Assembly: GCA_018830885.1 (NCBI GenBank) | Contig: JAHJRI010000074.1 | Coordinates: forward strand, 1 to 38,701 | Reading direction: 5' to 3' | Origin: a bacterium | GTDB taxonomy: Bacteria; SAR324; XYD2-FULL-50-16 | DNA length: 38,701 nt | Shown: piece by piece, positions 18,353-27,861 of the stretch | How the letters are laid out: every line of letters starts with the position of its first letter | How positions within the stretch are numbered: position 1 is the first letter of the stretch | Made by a program: the position numbers and the translations under genes | Notes under the pieces: generated by a model | What the model saw: the letters and a program-made list of their open reading frames with translations, nothing else | Databases searched by the model: none | Told to the model about the DNA's origin: nothing

Positions 18353-18364
18353 GGTAACGTTACC
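18353..18364. promoter_or_regulatory. Palindrome GGTAACGTTACC upstream of the thioredoxin gene
   Basis: Perfect 12-bp palindrome, about 260 bases upstream of the thioredoxin start, next to the inverted repeat GTTTA/TAAAC at about 18338-18353. It could be an operator; no regulator is indicated. Confidence 0.35.
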
Positions 18365-18434
18365 CCCTTATCACCCATCAAAATCGTCACATTTACTGTA
18401 ATTCCATCAAATCATAGTTAATTCTTTGTTTGAG

Positions 18435-18626
18435 AAACACTCACCACGGAGACACGGAGATCACGAAGGAAAATAAGCTGAGCTGAGTGACTGTCATAAA
18501 GCTGTTTCAATTGCTTGGAGCAGTTTCCGAGATGATCCTGATGAAGCGAAGCGTCCGAGACCCCAACTGTCTGAGCAAAGCGAGTCCTAGATCATCTTGA
18601 AACAAATCCGCAATTGAAAGAGCTCC
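18435..18626. repeat. Repeat C1: palindromic element, inverted copy at 29930-30172
   Basis: It contains CACCACGGAGACACGGAGAT, then AGCTGAGTGACTGTCATAAA and GCTGTTTCAATTG. Later comes GATCATCTTGAAAC...CAATTGAAAGAGCT, which pairs back with GCTGTTTCAATTG. The same blocks occur in reverse order and orientation at 29930-30172. Non-coding. Confidence 0.7.
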
Positions 18627-18798
18627 ACACCAGTCGCTTGAGGGTGCTATTCCCATACAAAAGATGCTCGAACAGCATCCATTATTGATAAAATGAGAGA
18701 AGCACGTTGTTCTGAGGGTGATACTGACCCCACTGATGAAGTCGTCATGCGCCTTTCTTTTGTTTGTCCGGCAGGAAAGGAATGAAGAAACCGGTCGT

Positions 18799-20610
18799 TC
18801 AACTGTATGCTTGAAACTCCAGGCGGTTCCGGCCGTTGTCTTTTGCCAGATACAACGCATCATCCGCATGTTTCAGCAACTGCTGCAGCGTTCGATCCGG
18901 CGTGGGAATACACATCGAAACACCGATACTGACGGTCACCACCTCAGCGGTGGAAGAATGGAGGTGTGGGATCTGAAGATCCTCTATACTTTTCAGCACA
19001 TCGGACATAATTCGCATCAGGTCCTGTTGTTTTATATCAGACAGAATAATGGCAAATTCCTCGCCGCCATAACGGGCCACCAGATCACCCCCTCGACGTC
19101 CAAATTTGTTCAATGCCCTGGCAATGGATTTTAAACATTCATCTCCCTGCTGATGTCCATAGAAATCATTATACGCTTTGAAATGATCCACATCGATAAT
19201 ACTGACCGAAAGTGAGTGTTCATAACGCCGGTTGGTCAACCACATGGACTGAAAGATTCGGTCGAAATGACGGCGGTTTGAAATTTCAGTTAATCCGTCA
19301 GTGGTGCTCAATTTCTCCAGGCGGCGAGCCAGGGTTTCAAGGGTTCTGGTGCGTTCCCTGACCTTTTCCTCGAGGTTTACACTCAAGCTCTGCATTTGTT
19401 TCCGCAAGTTGTTGATATTGTCCGCCAGTGCGATCGATAACATCACAACCAGTGCGGTCGACCCCAAATAAAGGGACCAGCTTGAAACAAATCCTTCCTG
19501 GATCAGTCCCAAAGATTTCAATGTAAAGAGTATGGCTCCCAGGATGAATAAAACGAACGCCGCGGAAAAAAAATAGGCTTTGCGCAGTCTCAGCAATGAA
19601 AATTTAATCGCAGTATATATCATCATTATTTCCACAATTACGCCAATGACTGCCAATTTGGAAATGATGCTGTTATAGGGAAAGAAAAACGATGCTATCA
19701 ACAATACAATGACCAGCAGTTTCAGAATTCGAAATACGGTATAGACTTTTTTCCCCTGCGCCTCAGCGTCCAGAAACTTGGCCGTGAAACAAAGAATAAA
19801 AATCACCAGAAGTCCCAGACTGAGAATCACGGCCTGATTTGCAAACCAGGGCATATTCGGCCAGAGGTACTGATATGCAGTGCCTGTCTGGGTCATCATG
19901 AAGATCAGCATGCTGAAAGTCATGCCGACATAATAGAAATATTCAAGCCTGCGGATGAAAACCAGGACAAACAGGTGGTAGATGATCATCACCGCAAATA
20001 TACCATGGAAAAACATCAGGCTGTTGTATTCGATATCCTCCTGATGTTTGAACTCTTTCGGGGTTAGTAAGCTGAGGTGGATATTAACCGGCCCCTGGGA
20101 TTGATATCGAAGATAGTAGGTTGATTTGGTTTGCGGTGGGATCTTTAACGGGAAGACAAAACAGCGATGATTGATGGGACGCTGGGAAAAGGGCTTGAGA
20201 TCACCGGTTTCAAAAGAATCGATTATCGATCCGTCCAACGTATGGTAAAACTTCAGATCATCGATCAAGGCATGTTCCTGTCTTAATAAGAACTCGATCC
20301 CTTCTGGACCGTCATTGTTCAGCGTAAAACGGACCCACACAGAATCGGTGGTGAAACCGTATGAGGGATTTTCACCTTTCTCAACGTCTGACCATTTTTT
20401 GTCAACGTCTCCTTTGAGAATATCTTCCATCCTGATTGCGCCGGACGGATCAACCATCACGGCATAGGAAAAGGCGTCCTGGAGTTGGCTGGTGTTTGCA
20501 CACAGTTGAGCAGGCGTTACCAGTACCACCAGACCGACCGCAACGATCACAATCAAGTCAAGACACAGTAACGGTCGGAATTTGAATGAATGCATGATTA
20601 TCCCGTTCAT
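18799..20610 (-). CDS. Membrane diguanylate cyclase with 7TMR-DISM sensor
   Basis: 603 residues. An N-terminal hydrophobic signal anchor (about 15-32) is followed by a periplasmic domain of the 7TMR-DISM extracellular type (about 45-185, W-S-D-V-E-K-G and S-V-W-V-R-F-T-L-N-N). Seven membrane segments lie at about 195-395, then a short coiled coil (about 400-440) and a GGDEF domain with the catalytic R-Y-G-G-E-E-F. This domain makes cyclic di-GMP; the GGEEF form of the motif is fully compatible with activity. No clear R-x-x-D inhibitory site is visible upstream of it (the region reads I-A-R-A-L-N-K-F-G). The periplasmic ligand is unknown. It stands alone between two repeats. Confidence 0.9.
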   Translation of the reverse strand: MNGIIMHSFKFRPLLCLDLIVIVAVGLVVLVTPAQLCANTSQLQDAFSYAVMVDPSGAIRMEDILKGDVDKKWSDVEKGENPSYGFTTDSVWVRFTLNNDGPEGIEFLLRQEHALIDDLKFYHTLDGSIIDSFETGDLKPFSQRPINHRCFVFPLKIPPQTKSTYYLRYQSQGPVNIHLSLLTPKEFKHQEDIEYNSLMFFHGIFAVMIIYHLFVLVFIRRLEYFYYVGMTFSMLIFMMTQTGTAYQYLWPNMPWFANQAVILSLGLLVIFILCFTAKFLDAEAQGKKVYTVFRILKLLVIVLLIASFFFPYNSIISKLAVIGVIVEIMMIYTAIKFSLLRLRKAYFFSAAFVLFILGAILFTLKSLGLIQEGFVSSWSLYLGSTALVVMLSIALADNINNLRKQMQSLSVNLEEKVRERTRTLETLARRLEKLSTTDGLTEISNRRHFDRIFQSMWLTNRRYEHSLSVSIIDVDHFKAYNDFYGHQQGDECLKSIARALNKFGRRGGDLVARYGGEEFAIILSDIKQQDLMRIMSDVLKSIEDLQIPHLHSSTAEVVTVSIGVSMCIPTPDRTLQQLLKHADDALYLAKDNGRNRLEFQAYS

Positions 20611-20652
20611 TTATTGATGGACGCAAATTGTTGCCGTATCCTGATTGGATGG

Positions 20653-20996
20653 GTATCTATTCAGCTATTCAGGTTCAGCTATAGACGCTAAGACCGGTAT
20701 GTTATTGAACTCATTCTCGACGGCCATCCATGGCCGTCTTCCGAGGGCGGTCGTTAGCATCGCCTTCATGGCGATGCTTAACCACTCCCAATCCGTTCAA
20801 TTACATACAGGTCTCAGCTTCTGCTTAGATAAAGTGCTGAATAGTCGCAAATGATCGGCCATACTGCACCCAAAGGGTTGATCATTCAAGAAACGGACGA
20901 GTTCATCCATGGAGCTCCTGGAATCCATCCATGGCTTCCAGGGTTCTTGAAACACAATACCTTCGGGGCTGAGCGGAAATCAAACTGAATAGATAC
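20653..20996. repeat. Repeat B4: mosaic non-coding element with 12-bp terminal inverted repeats
   Basis: It starts GTATCTATTCAG and ends CTGAATAGATAC, exact complements. The left half (20653-20810) matches B2 and B3. The right part (about 20895-20993) carries GGAATCCATCCATGGCTTCC, then TTCTTGAAACACAATACC and GAGCGGAAATCAAACTGAAT, as in B1. The left stem that pairs with TTCTTGAAACACAATACC in B1 is mostly missing here. No target duplication is visible. Confidence 0.65.
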
Positions 20997-21517
20997 TTAT
21001 TATGAATCATTATTGGTCGTCATGTTTATTTAATATAGTTCAATTTATATCCCGCCTGCACCCGTCCCTGGACAGAAAATGGTTACGGACCCGCTGCCAC
21101 TGCTCCAGACCCATTCAGCCGGTCCGCCCGGGTAATCCTGTTTCTGCCGTCAGTTGCCGGTCAACCCATTCAAAAAGGGTCCATCCGGTGCTTTCCATGG
21201 ATGAACGTTTGATTCTTGACAAAGAAACTAGATTCGATGGATTATAGGACATATCGACATCTTTCACCGGGCTTTAAACTTCCTTAAAATAGTATTAACC
21301 ACTAAAAATCAGGCTTTCAGCGTGTAGTATTGATAAACGGTCTTTTTGCTGACGAGGGTATCCAGGTTCCAGACGGCATGCCGAGGGCGGATCAAAATCA
21401 TACTGTGGCGGTCAAGCCAGTCGTTTCCGGCCTGCAGTGGAGCGTGTAACCGGTGGTTGCGAGATGACTTGTGCATGAACTGATCAATCGATCATCCAAT
21501 CATAACGGAGAGGAATT
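20997..21517. other. Intergenic, upstream of thiolase, no gene seen
   Basis: About 520 bases; short frames have no recognisable domains. It should contain the thiolase promoter, but I see no convincing consensus. Confidence 0.4.
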
Positions 21518-22726
21518 ATGTCAACCAGAGAAGTTGTTATTGTAGAAGGCGTGCGAACTGCTTTTGGCCGCATGGGCGGAACCCTGCGGGATATTTTCTG
21601 TTCCCGGCTGGGCGGTTTGGCCATCAAGGGTTTGCTGGACAAAACCAAGATTGCTGAGAAAGCCCATGTGGACAGCGTTTTTCTCGGCTCAGCCGCCCAC
21701 TGTTCCCAAGCCATGAACCCTGCCCGCTGGGCATTGCTGGATGCCGGTCTTGGATATGAGACCTCCGCTTCCTATATTGAGATGCAGTGCGGGTCTGCCA
21801 TCGATTCCATCAACCATGCCGCCTGGAAGATTCTCGCCAATCAGGCCGACATCATTATCGCCGGTGGGATGGAGTCGTACAGCCAGATACCCATCAAGTT
21901 CTCCATGTCCACCCCGCCCTATAAGCTGATTCCACCGATGCCAATAAAGGGGACGCTCTCACCGGTTGCAGAGGAGTGTATCGGTATGGGGTTGACCGCT
22001 GAAAACCTGCAGGTGATGTACAATATCCCGAGGGAAGCTTCGGATGAATTTGCCTACAACAGCCAGATGCGGGCCAAGGCTGCCATGGAAGCCGGGTATT
22101 TCGACGACGAGATTATTCCGGTCACCATTCCCGCCACCCGGAAAACACCGGCCTATGAATTCAAGGTAGATGAGCATCCGCGACCTGAATCCACCCTGGA
22201 AGGCATGGCCAAATTGAAACCCGTCTTCAAGGAAGGGGGTACGGTCACAGCCGGAAACTCATCCGGGCAGAATGACGGTGCAGCCTTTGTCTTGATGATG
22301 AGTGCTGAAAAAGCCAAGGAACTGGGGTTTACCCCGATGGCCAAATGGCTGGCCGGTGCGGACTATGGCTGCGACCCCAAGATCATGGGCATCGGGCCTG
22401 CCTATGCGATGCCCCAGGCCATCGTGCGAGCCGGGCTGAAGCTCTCCGATATGGATGTCATGGAGTGTAACGAAGCCTTTGCTGTCCAGAACCTGGCGGT
22501 GATCAAGGAGATCGAGAAGCAGATGGGCGGCACGGTTGACAGGGAGAAGTGGAATCCCATGGGCGGTGCCATTGCCTTCGGTCACCCCAACGGCGCTTCC
22601 GGAGCCCGGATCTGTATGTTTGCCATGCGGGACATGATCCGCAAAGGCGGTCGCTATGGCGTATTCGGCTCCTGCTGCGGTGGCGGGCTGGGTGTGGCTA
22701 CCGTTATCGAGAACCTTCAGCTGTAA
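21518..22726 (+). CDS. Thiolase family acetyl-CoA acyltransferase
   Basis: 402 residues with AGAGGAA before the ATG. Nucleophile Cys91 sits in [10 protein letters not shown], followed by G-G-M-E-S-Y-S. The other catalytic residues are in [17 protein letters not shown] (His) and G-S-C-C-G-G-G-L-G (Cys). Length is normal. It condenses or cleaves 3-ketoacyl-CoA in fatty-acid or ketone metabolism. No beta-oxidation partner is adjacent; a MerR regulator gene is convergent to it. Whether its direction is degradation or synthesis cannot be told. Confidence 0.92.
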   Translation: MSTREVVIVEGVRTAFGRMGGTLRDIFCSRLGGLAIKGLLDKTKIAEKAHVDSVFLGSAAHCSQAMNPARWALLDAGLGYETSASYIEMQCGSAIDSINHAAWKILANQADIIIAGGMESYSQIPIKFSMSTPPYKLIPPMPIKGTLSPVAEECIGMGLTAENLQVMYNIPREASDEFAYNSQMRAKAAMEAGYFDDEIIPVTIPATRKTPAYEFKVDEHPRPESTLEGMAKLKPVFKEGGTVTAGNSSGQNDGAAFVLMMSAEKAKELGFTPMAKWLAGADYGCDPKIMGIGPAYAMPQAIVRAGLKLSDMDVMECNEAFAVQNLAVIKEIEKQMGGTVDREKWNPMGGAIAFGHPNGASGARICMFAMRDMIRKGGRYGVFGSCCGGGLGVATVIENLQL

Positions 22727-22796
22727 GCAGACTGTCACGTGTCTCCGTCATGAAACGATGCCGGAGACCGTCCCAGGGTCTGTTTCAGTATCCCGC

Positions 22797-22827
22797 GGCC
22801 GGCTCTGCGTTGCGATCCGGCCTTTTT
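22797..22827 (+). terminator. Rho-independent terminator after thiolase
   Basis: GGCCGG / CCGGCC stem with a 14-base loop, followed directly by TTTTT, about 70 bases after the thiolase stop and before the convergent MerR gene end. Confidence 0.75.
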
Positions 22828-22841
22828 CTGTTTCAGGCTGT

Positions 22842-23609
22842 CTACTCCCCCGCGGATTCCCCGTCCCCCGGCGTGAGACCGGATACAGAAGTCGATGCCT
22901 GCGGGTCATCAATCAATCGGGAATAGTTCCTGAATTCGGCCATGGAAATCTTCTGGTAAATATAGTACAAAAACAGCCCCATCACCTCTGAAAACTGGGC
23001 GGCCTTTTCCATAAAATCATCCAGTGACATCTCTCTGCTTTTTTTCACGACCAGCGCCTGGGTGTCCCGGTGCAGATATTTCGCTACAAATTCAAAGGAT
23101 TGTTTCAGGTTGCCGGGATCGGTACCGTCTTTGGGACCGAAACCCAGACGATCCATGGTGGTGATCAGCTTTCCCAGGGTAATATCAAGGCTGCTGTACG
23201 TAACCTTGCCGCCTTCTTCCTGGGGTGTAATGATGCCCCAGTCGATCATCCGCTGCAACCATCGTTCACCCAGTCCGGTGGCCTTGAGGTAGGCATCGGT
23301 GCCTTCCAGGTTCTTCTCATCCAGCAACCGATCGATGGGTCGGAAATGCTCTGTCATGATGCGCAGGGATGCCTGCTGGTCGGGGGTTGCCCGGCGGTTT
23401 TTTTTCATGACCCTGCGGATCACCGAGAGCGGCAGGTAGTGATTGTCCTGCAGGGCTTTAATGGTCTGTATCTGGTCCACATACTCCTCACCATACTGGG
23501 CCACATTTCGACCGGTCTTCCGGGGCTTCCGCAGGAGTCCCTCGCGGATATAGTAGTGAATCGTTTCCTTCGAGACACCGGTTTTTTTAACGAGTTCGCT
23601 GATTTTCAT
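22842..23609 (-). CDS. MerR-family transcriptional regulator
   Basis: 255 residues. Residues 1-70 are a MerR DNA-binding domain: M-K-I-S-E-L-V-K-K-T-G-V-S-K-E-T-I-H-Y-Y-I-R-E-G-L-L, then I-K-A-L-Q-D-N-H-Y-L-P-L-S-V-I-R-R-V. The C-terminal part of about 180 residues is helical with no metal-binding cysteines, so an organic effector is more likely than a metal. It faces the thiolase gene tail to tail. A regulatory link to thiolase is possible but unsupported by any operator I can see. Confidence 0.88.
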   Translation of the reverse strand: MKISELVKKTGVSKETIHYYIREGLLRKPRKTGRNVAQYGEEYVDQIQTIKALQDNHYLPLSVIRRVMKKNRRATPDQQASLRIMTEHFRPIDRLLDEKNLEGTDAYLKATGLGERWLQRMIDWGIITPQEEGGKVTYSSLDITLGKLITTMDRLGFGPKDGTDPGNLKQSFEFVAKYLHRDTQALVVKKSREMSLDDFMEKAAQFSEVMGLFLYYIYQKISMAEFRNYSRLIDDPQASTSVSGLTPGDGESAGE

Positions 23610-23681
23610 AGGGGGATCTGGGGCAATGAATCGGAAAATGAATGCTCTGCCTGCTTCCGGCTTCCGTTACAGGAGATCACC

Positions 23682-23845
23682 AAAAACATATCTGGTTGTG
23701 ATCATAACCACTTCAAGCGGTTATTTATTCAGAAAAACGCATGAATCCATCCTTGGAGCTTCTGGAATCCATCCCTGGCTTCCAAGGTTTTCTGAACAAA
23801 CAACCTCTTTCCGCTTACAGGTACCCACACATATTTGGTGCAACC
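23682..23845. mobile_element. Repeat A3: MITE-like element, opposite orientation, left end eroded
   Basis: It carries all the internal A blocks in reverse orientation (GATCATAACC, CTTCAAGCGGTTATT, CGCATGAATCCATCCTTGG, CAACCTCTTTCCGCTTACAG) and ends TTTGGTGCAACC. GATCACC flanks both sides (23675-23681 and 23846-23852), suggesting a target duplication after loss of the left GGGTGCACC. Confidence 0.7.
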
Positions 23846-24008
23846 GATCACCGGAATGGGTTGACATCGATCGTTAATTCACACTATACAAAAAATTGCG
23901 GTCTGTGAACCGGTGAACGATGATTTATTGAGCACAGAAAACCGAGTCCTTTGGACAGGGTCAAGTTCTATTGGCTAAGCCGCGAGCTTTGCTTGATCGT
24001 AAGGGTAA

Positions 24009-24044
24009 GAGTAAGGGGATGAGTAAGGGGATGAGTAAGGGTGG
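24009..24044. repeat. Three 12-bp tandem units (GAGTAAGGGGAT)
   Basis: Two exact units and a third with changes at the end, in the gap downstream of the multiheme cytochrome gene. Non-coding as far as can be seen. The remainder of 23853-24178 shows nothing recognisable. Confidence 0.7.
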
Positions 24045-24178
24045 GGGTATTCCGGTGGCTCTGCCCCGGGCTTTTCAGACAAGGGTATCAGGACGCGCCC
24101 GGGATACGCGGACGGTGTCTGAGCGATGGCACACCAGCCCGCCGGCTGCCGGTCAACCGGATTCGAAACCGGTGCCGG

Positions 24179-26122
24179 CTATTGAGTCGGTTTTGGTGTC
24201 TGCAGGCATTGCGAAGGTCTTTCTTCCAGCGCCTGTGCAAACCTTGTGTATATCCGGGCGCTGTTGCCGGGGTCAGGGGGGTGACACAACAGGCATTGAC
24301 CGACACGCAGAACCTGCTGCTGCTCGACCCGGTTGAAGGGGCGGGAGCCTGTGCGGGTGGCCGTGTCGCGGGTTTTCGTTTCCAGAAAGGAGGTCCACGC
24401 ATCACGGGGAAGGCCGTCTGCAGGATGACGCCGGCTTTCAGGGGTGAACTGTATCGGGATCTCTCCCGTCCTGTCGGTGACGGTACCGTATTCAATCCGG
24501 CCTTCCCCCAGGCCCAGCACCCGGGGATCCTGGTGACAGGACTGGCAGGACCGGCTCTCCAATTGCACCGTGTGTGAAAAAGTGGGCGCAAACATGCGTC
24601 TGAAGACCTGGTAACGATCCGGATCCTTTTCGGGTGGGGCGTTGCTGTCCGGACGGTTGTCACTGATTCCGCCGATGGTGAGGATCATCCCTGGGATAAA
24701 GGTATCCACGACCTCCCGCTTGAGTCGTTTGTCCATGCGGACGCCCATGACCGGTGGCAGTGCCAGAAATTCCTCCTTGTATTCCCGCCACACCCCCTGG
24801 ACCTTCTCACCGGTATAGTGATCCTTTCGCTGTTTGTCCGGCAGGTACTGGGTATGACATTCAATACAGGTTGGGGCCCACCGGGTGTGGCAGGTTTGGC
24901 AGGTCAACCGGTCGTGTTCAGGGATAGCGGTGCAGGCTGCGGCCGGGGTCTTCAGTTCCCTGGGTTGTTGATCCAGTTTTCCCTGAAACCGGACGGCACC
25001 ATCCGGCCCACGGGTCAGATTGATGAGCGGTCTGCCGGTTCTATCGGAGGCCAGGTATTCAGTGCTTTTTCGATTTTCCACGTTCCGCAACTGCAGAATC
25101 TTGATGGAATCTGCATCGAGGTCACCGTAGGTGACGAAGCGGCCTTGATCCTGGCGATGGCAGTCGATACAGGCGATCTCCACCTGCTCACCCTGGTGAT
25201 TGTAGCCGGTTCCGTCTCCCATGGCATCCCGGGCAGAATGGCAGTCCAGGCAGAGCATTCCCTTTTCATGATGCACATCGGCCCCTTGAAAGGTCAGAAC
25301 CCGGCGATCCTGCAAAATGCGGAATTTTTCCAGCTGTTTGGCTTCTTTTGGTTTGAGCAGGGTTTCATGCCAGCCTTCATAGTTGAGCGAGATTCTGGCA
25401 GAACGGCTGTGACAGCCGAAGCAACGCTCGTTACCGACCTTGATGTTCAGGGCCGGATGCAGCCGGGGCAGTTCCCTGGATTGATGATAGTCTGCCATCT
25501 GCTGCCTGGCTTCGGCGCTGTAATCAATATGACAGGCGGTACAGCCGCCTCCCCTGGATTTCTCGTCTATGGCGGCCGACACTGTCTTGGGGAACCCCAG
25601 GTGGCAGGTGACACACAGCTGTCTGAGATGGGTGTCCGCCGCTGAGGAAGAGAGATGGGAAAGATGACCGGGTCCGTCCGGTGACTGGGTTTCACCGAAA
25701 ACATACCGGTTGACGGAAACCATGCCTTGTCCGGTGGCCATCAACGAGCCCGTGACTTTTACAGCCAGATCCCGGTGACAGTCACTCTGCCCACAGGTGG
25801 CCATGACCGTCTCCATATTTCCGGGGACTTTTACCACCCCCTGATGGGCCATTTCCTTGTCTGCTGACAGCGGATTCCCCTGATGACAGGACGAGCAGCC
25901 AATAGCCAGGGGGTCATGGGAGGGCGACAGCCCGGTCATCTCCTGATGGCATAAAAAACACCCTTCCCGGTGTCCCATGACCACGGGAATATCCTTCTCC
26001 TGCAAAGGTTGTGGCCCTTCTTCCCGGTAAAAATGAGCGATGGTCAACATCAAACCCGCCAACCCGATAACCAGGGCCGGCAGGATCCATTTTTTTGGCA
26101 GTGCTTGATTATCCGGTCTCAT
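24179..26122 (-). CDS. Membrane-anchored multiheme cytochrome c (about 12 hemes)
   Basis: 647 residues. A single hydrophobic segment (about 11-30, W-I-L-P-A-L-V-I-G-L-A-G-L-M-L) anchors or exports the protein. There are eleven C-x-x-C-H sites (C-F-L-C-H, C-S-S-C-H, C-V-T-C-H, C-T-A-C-H, C-F-G-C-H, C-L-D-C-H, C-I-D-C-H, C-Q-T-C-H, C-I-E-C-H, C-Q-S-C-H, C-L-L-C-H). One C-G-Q-S-D-C-H site has four residues between the cysteines, a spacing known from some multiheme cytochromes. It is the last gene of a Rieske/cytochrome b/cytochrome c unit, so it probably takes electrons from that complex to a periplasmic acceptor, or returns them. I cannot assign it to octaheme nitrite or tetrathionate reductases. 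Confidence 0.9.
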   Translation of the reverse strand: MRPDNQALPKKWILPALVIGLAGLMLTIAHFYREEGPQPLQEKDIPVVMGHREGCFLCHQEMTGLSPSHDPLAIGCSSCHQGNPLSADKEMAHQGVVKVPGNMETVMATCGQSDCHRDLAVKVTGSLMATGQGMVSVNRYVFGETQSPDGPGHLSHLSSSAADTHLRQLCVTCHLGFPKTVSAAIDEKSRGGGCTACHIDYSAEARQQMADYHQSRELPRLHPALNIKVGNERCFGCHSRSARISLNYEGWHETLLKPKEAKQLEKFRILQDRRVLTFQGADVHHEKGMLCLDCHSARDAMGDGTGYNHQGEQVEIACIDCHRQDQGRFVTYGDLDADSIKILQLRNVENRKSTEYLASDRTGRPLINLTRGPDGAVRFQGKLDQQPRELKTPAAACTAIPEHDRLTCQTCHTRWAPTCIECHTQYLPDKQRKDHYTGEKVQGVWREYKEEFLALPPVMGVRMDKRLKREVVDTFIPGMILTIGGISDNRPDSNAPPEKDPDRYQVFRRMFAPTFSHTVQLESRSCQSCHQDPRVLGLGEGRIEYGTVTDRTGEIPIQFTPESRRHPADGLPRDAWTSFLETKTRDTATRTGSRPFNRVEQQQVLRVGQCLLCHPPDPGNSARIYTRFAQALEERPSQCLQTPKPTQ

Positions 26123-26158
26123 CGGTTCTTCGTCCCATGCGGCCCGTTTCCGAAACCG

Positions 26159-27034
26159 TTAAAAGAAAAGGGAGTTCCAGTTTGCGTCCCGGAAGCCCCA
26201 GTTGTTGATGGTCAGGACCCCGTAAACAACCAGCAGGACAAAGAGCCCCTTCTTTGTCCATCCCGACCCGGCACCCTTCATCCAGCGAAGCAGCAGAAAG
26301 ATCAGCAGACCGCCGGTCAGCAGCACCATGACAACCAGGGGATTGGGAATCCAGTGCAAAAGTTCCTGTAACCCCATGAAATACCAGGGGCCCCTGATTT
26401 TCGCAGCCCCTGAAAGCTGCAGACCCTGCGGAATCAGAACCGCCAGCATGGCGGAGACCCCCAGCAGGTATACATAGGAAAGCAGTTCGGGCCAGGCACG
26501 GCGCATGTGTTCAATGATGACGATCCCGATAAACAGGGTGGTGGTAATCAGGTGGTGGATATAGATCAGCTTGAGACTGTCGGCATTTCCCAGCACAGCG
26601 ATCCTCAGCTCGGTTCCCACCATGGGGATGATCTCCAGCAGACCGCTCAGAATCTGGCGGGCCATCCGGCCCTCCACATCCGCCTTGAGAATAAATCCGG
26701 AGACCATGACAAAGAACGCGAAGAGCAGGGCCAGCACCAGTCTCAGCCAGAGCCCTTCTTTCAGACCCCTTTCGCTGTTCTTTGAGAGGTGCTCAATAAC
26801 ATGGATCAGGGTAAACAGCAGGAACGCCTGCCCACTCCAATAGTGCAGGGAACGGAAAAACACAGCGCTCTGACTGGTCAGGAGTATCAGCTGCAGCGAG
26901 TCGGATGCCCGCTCAACATCATAGGCAATTGACAGGGGTATACCACTGACCACGGCAATGATGAACGCCGCAAAAGCAAGGTTGCCGAAGGTCGAACATC
27001 TCAGATTCCAGAAATTAAATATCGATCCAGGCAT
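26159..27034 (-). CDS. Cytochrome b of a Rieske/cytochrome bc-type complex
   Basis: 291 residues, strongly hydrophobic with seven to eight membrane helices. Heme-ligand helices carry paired histidines 13 residues apart: L-H-Y-W-S-G...I-H-V-I-E-H and I-H-H-L-I...I-I-E-H. The C-terminal half has G-P-W-Y-F-M-G-L-Q-E-L-L-H-W, the motif of the subunit-IV/C-terminal part of cytochrome b. It begins 9 bases after the Rieske gene and is followed by the multiheme cytochrome gene 36 bases on. Expected role: menaquinol oxidation or reduction in the membrane, as part of a bc-like complex. Confidence 0.88.
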   Translation of the reverse strand: MPGSIFNFWNLRCSTFGNLAFAAFIIAVVSGIPLSIAYDVERASDSLQLILLTSQSAVFFRSLHYWSGQAFLLFTLIHVIEHLSKNSERGLKEGLWLRLVLALLFAFFVMVSGFILKADVEGRMARQILSGLLEIIPMVGTELRIAVLGNADSLKLIYIHHLITTTLFIGIVIIEHMRRAWPELLSYVYLLGVSAMLAVLIPQGLQLSGAAKIRGPWYFMGLQELLHWIPNPLVVMVLLTGGLLIFLLLRWMKGAGSGWTKKGLFVLLVVYGVLTINNWGFRDANWNSLFF

Positions 27035-27043
27035 GAAACGCTC

Positions 27044-27460
27044 TCAGTTGGGCAGGAAAACGGTGTATTGCCGTCTGGCTGCATCCGCGGCAAAAGACAG
27101 TTCAGTCAGATCCCTGACCGCCGGGCCTTCCAGCACCTTCCCTGCCATGGAGAACTGGGAACCGTGGCAGGGGCAGATCAACCGTTCATTCTCAAACCGG
27201 TTGATCTGACACCCCAGGTGCGGGCAGCGGGCAGCGAAAAAAACAGTCTTGTCCTTTTCCCGCCATGCAATAATATCCGTGTGAAAGGATATCCCTTCGG
27301 GCAGATCCATGGTCAGGACCTGTTGCTTCTGAGTCCCGGTACCGGGACGGGTCCGGCTGACATCATAAAAGAGTTTCAGCGGATAGACTGACAACAGGAT
27401 CGCCGTTATTTTGAGGAAGCTTTTTCTGGTCAACAGAACGGGTTTCAGGGTGTGGTTCAT
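27044..27460 (-). CDS. Rieske [2Fe-2S] protein
   Basis: 138 residues. An N-terminal hydrophobic segment (about 17-31) follows R-K-S-F-L-K, a weak Tat-like signal with R-K instead of R-R. The cluster motif is complete: C79-P-H81-L-G-C84 and C96-P-C98-H99-G, with Cys84 and Cys98 able to form the stabilising disulfide. It is the first gene of a unit with cytochrome b and multiheme cytochrome c, so together they look like a bc-type quinol:cytochrome complex. Confidence 0.92.
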   Translation of the reverse strand: MNHTLKPVLLTRKSFLKITAILLSVYPLKLFYDVSRTRPGTGTQKQQVLTMDLPEGISFHTDIIAWREKDKTVFFAARCPHLGCQINRFENERLICPCHGSQFSMAGKVLEGPAVRDLTELSFAADAARRQYTVFLPN

Positions 27461-27570
27461 TTCCTTCCAGGTTTAGACGGAGTTCATGACCGGCACGACA
27501 TCAGCGAGCGCCGATCCGAGTCGCTATCTTGCCATATTGCAACAGGGATTGCAAACCGGGTGGATCCAGC

Positions 27571-27743
27571 GGGTGCACCAAAAACATGTAGGGTTGTGAT
27601 CATAACCGCTTCAAGATGTTATTGATTCAGAAAAACGCATGCATCCCTCCCTGGCGCTCCTGGAATCCATCCCTGGCTTCCAAGGTTTTCTGAACAAACA
27701 ACCTCTTTCCGCTGACCGGTACCCACACATATTGGGTGTACCC
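27571..27743. mobile_element. Repeat A4: 173-bp MITE-like element
   Basis: Starts GGGTGCACCAAA and ends TTGGGTGTACCC, orientation opposite to A1 and A2, same length. The flanks GATCCAGC (27563-27570) and GATCCCGT (27744-27751) agree at 6 of 8 bases, consistent with a decayed target duplication. It lies upstream of the Rieske gene. Confidence 0.8.
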
Positions 27744-27861
27744 GATCCCGTCCCCTGCCCGGGCGGACAACAGGTAACCGTTCTTGATACGGGGATTGGA
27801 CGGAAAAACCCCCGGCCATGCATCGAAAACCGTAAGCCGGGGATTTCCCTGGGGGCTGGCA

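Noticed and set aside
21002..21247. 81-residue frame upstream of thiolase
   Set aside because: No ribosome site, no recognisable fold or motif, and a composition unlike neighbouring genes.
23971..24336. Plus-strand frames covering the 12-bp tandem repeats
   Set aside because: Low-complexity sequence, no ribosome site, overlap with the cytochrome gene end and no domain.
24818..25645. 275-residue plus-strand frame opposite the multiheme cytochrome
   Set aside because: The minus strand encodes regular heme motifs throughout; the plus frame has no recognisable domain.
7499..27743. CRISPR array from the repeated palindromes
   Set aside because: Copies are kilobases apart, 160-340 bp long, in both orientations and without regular spacers or cas genes.
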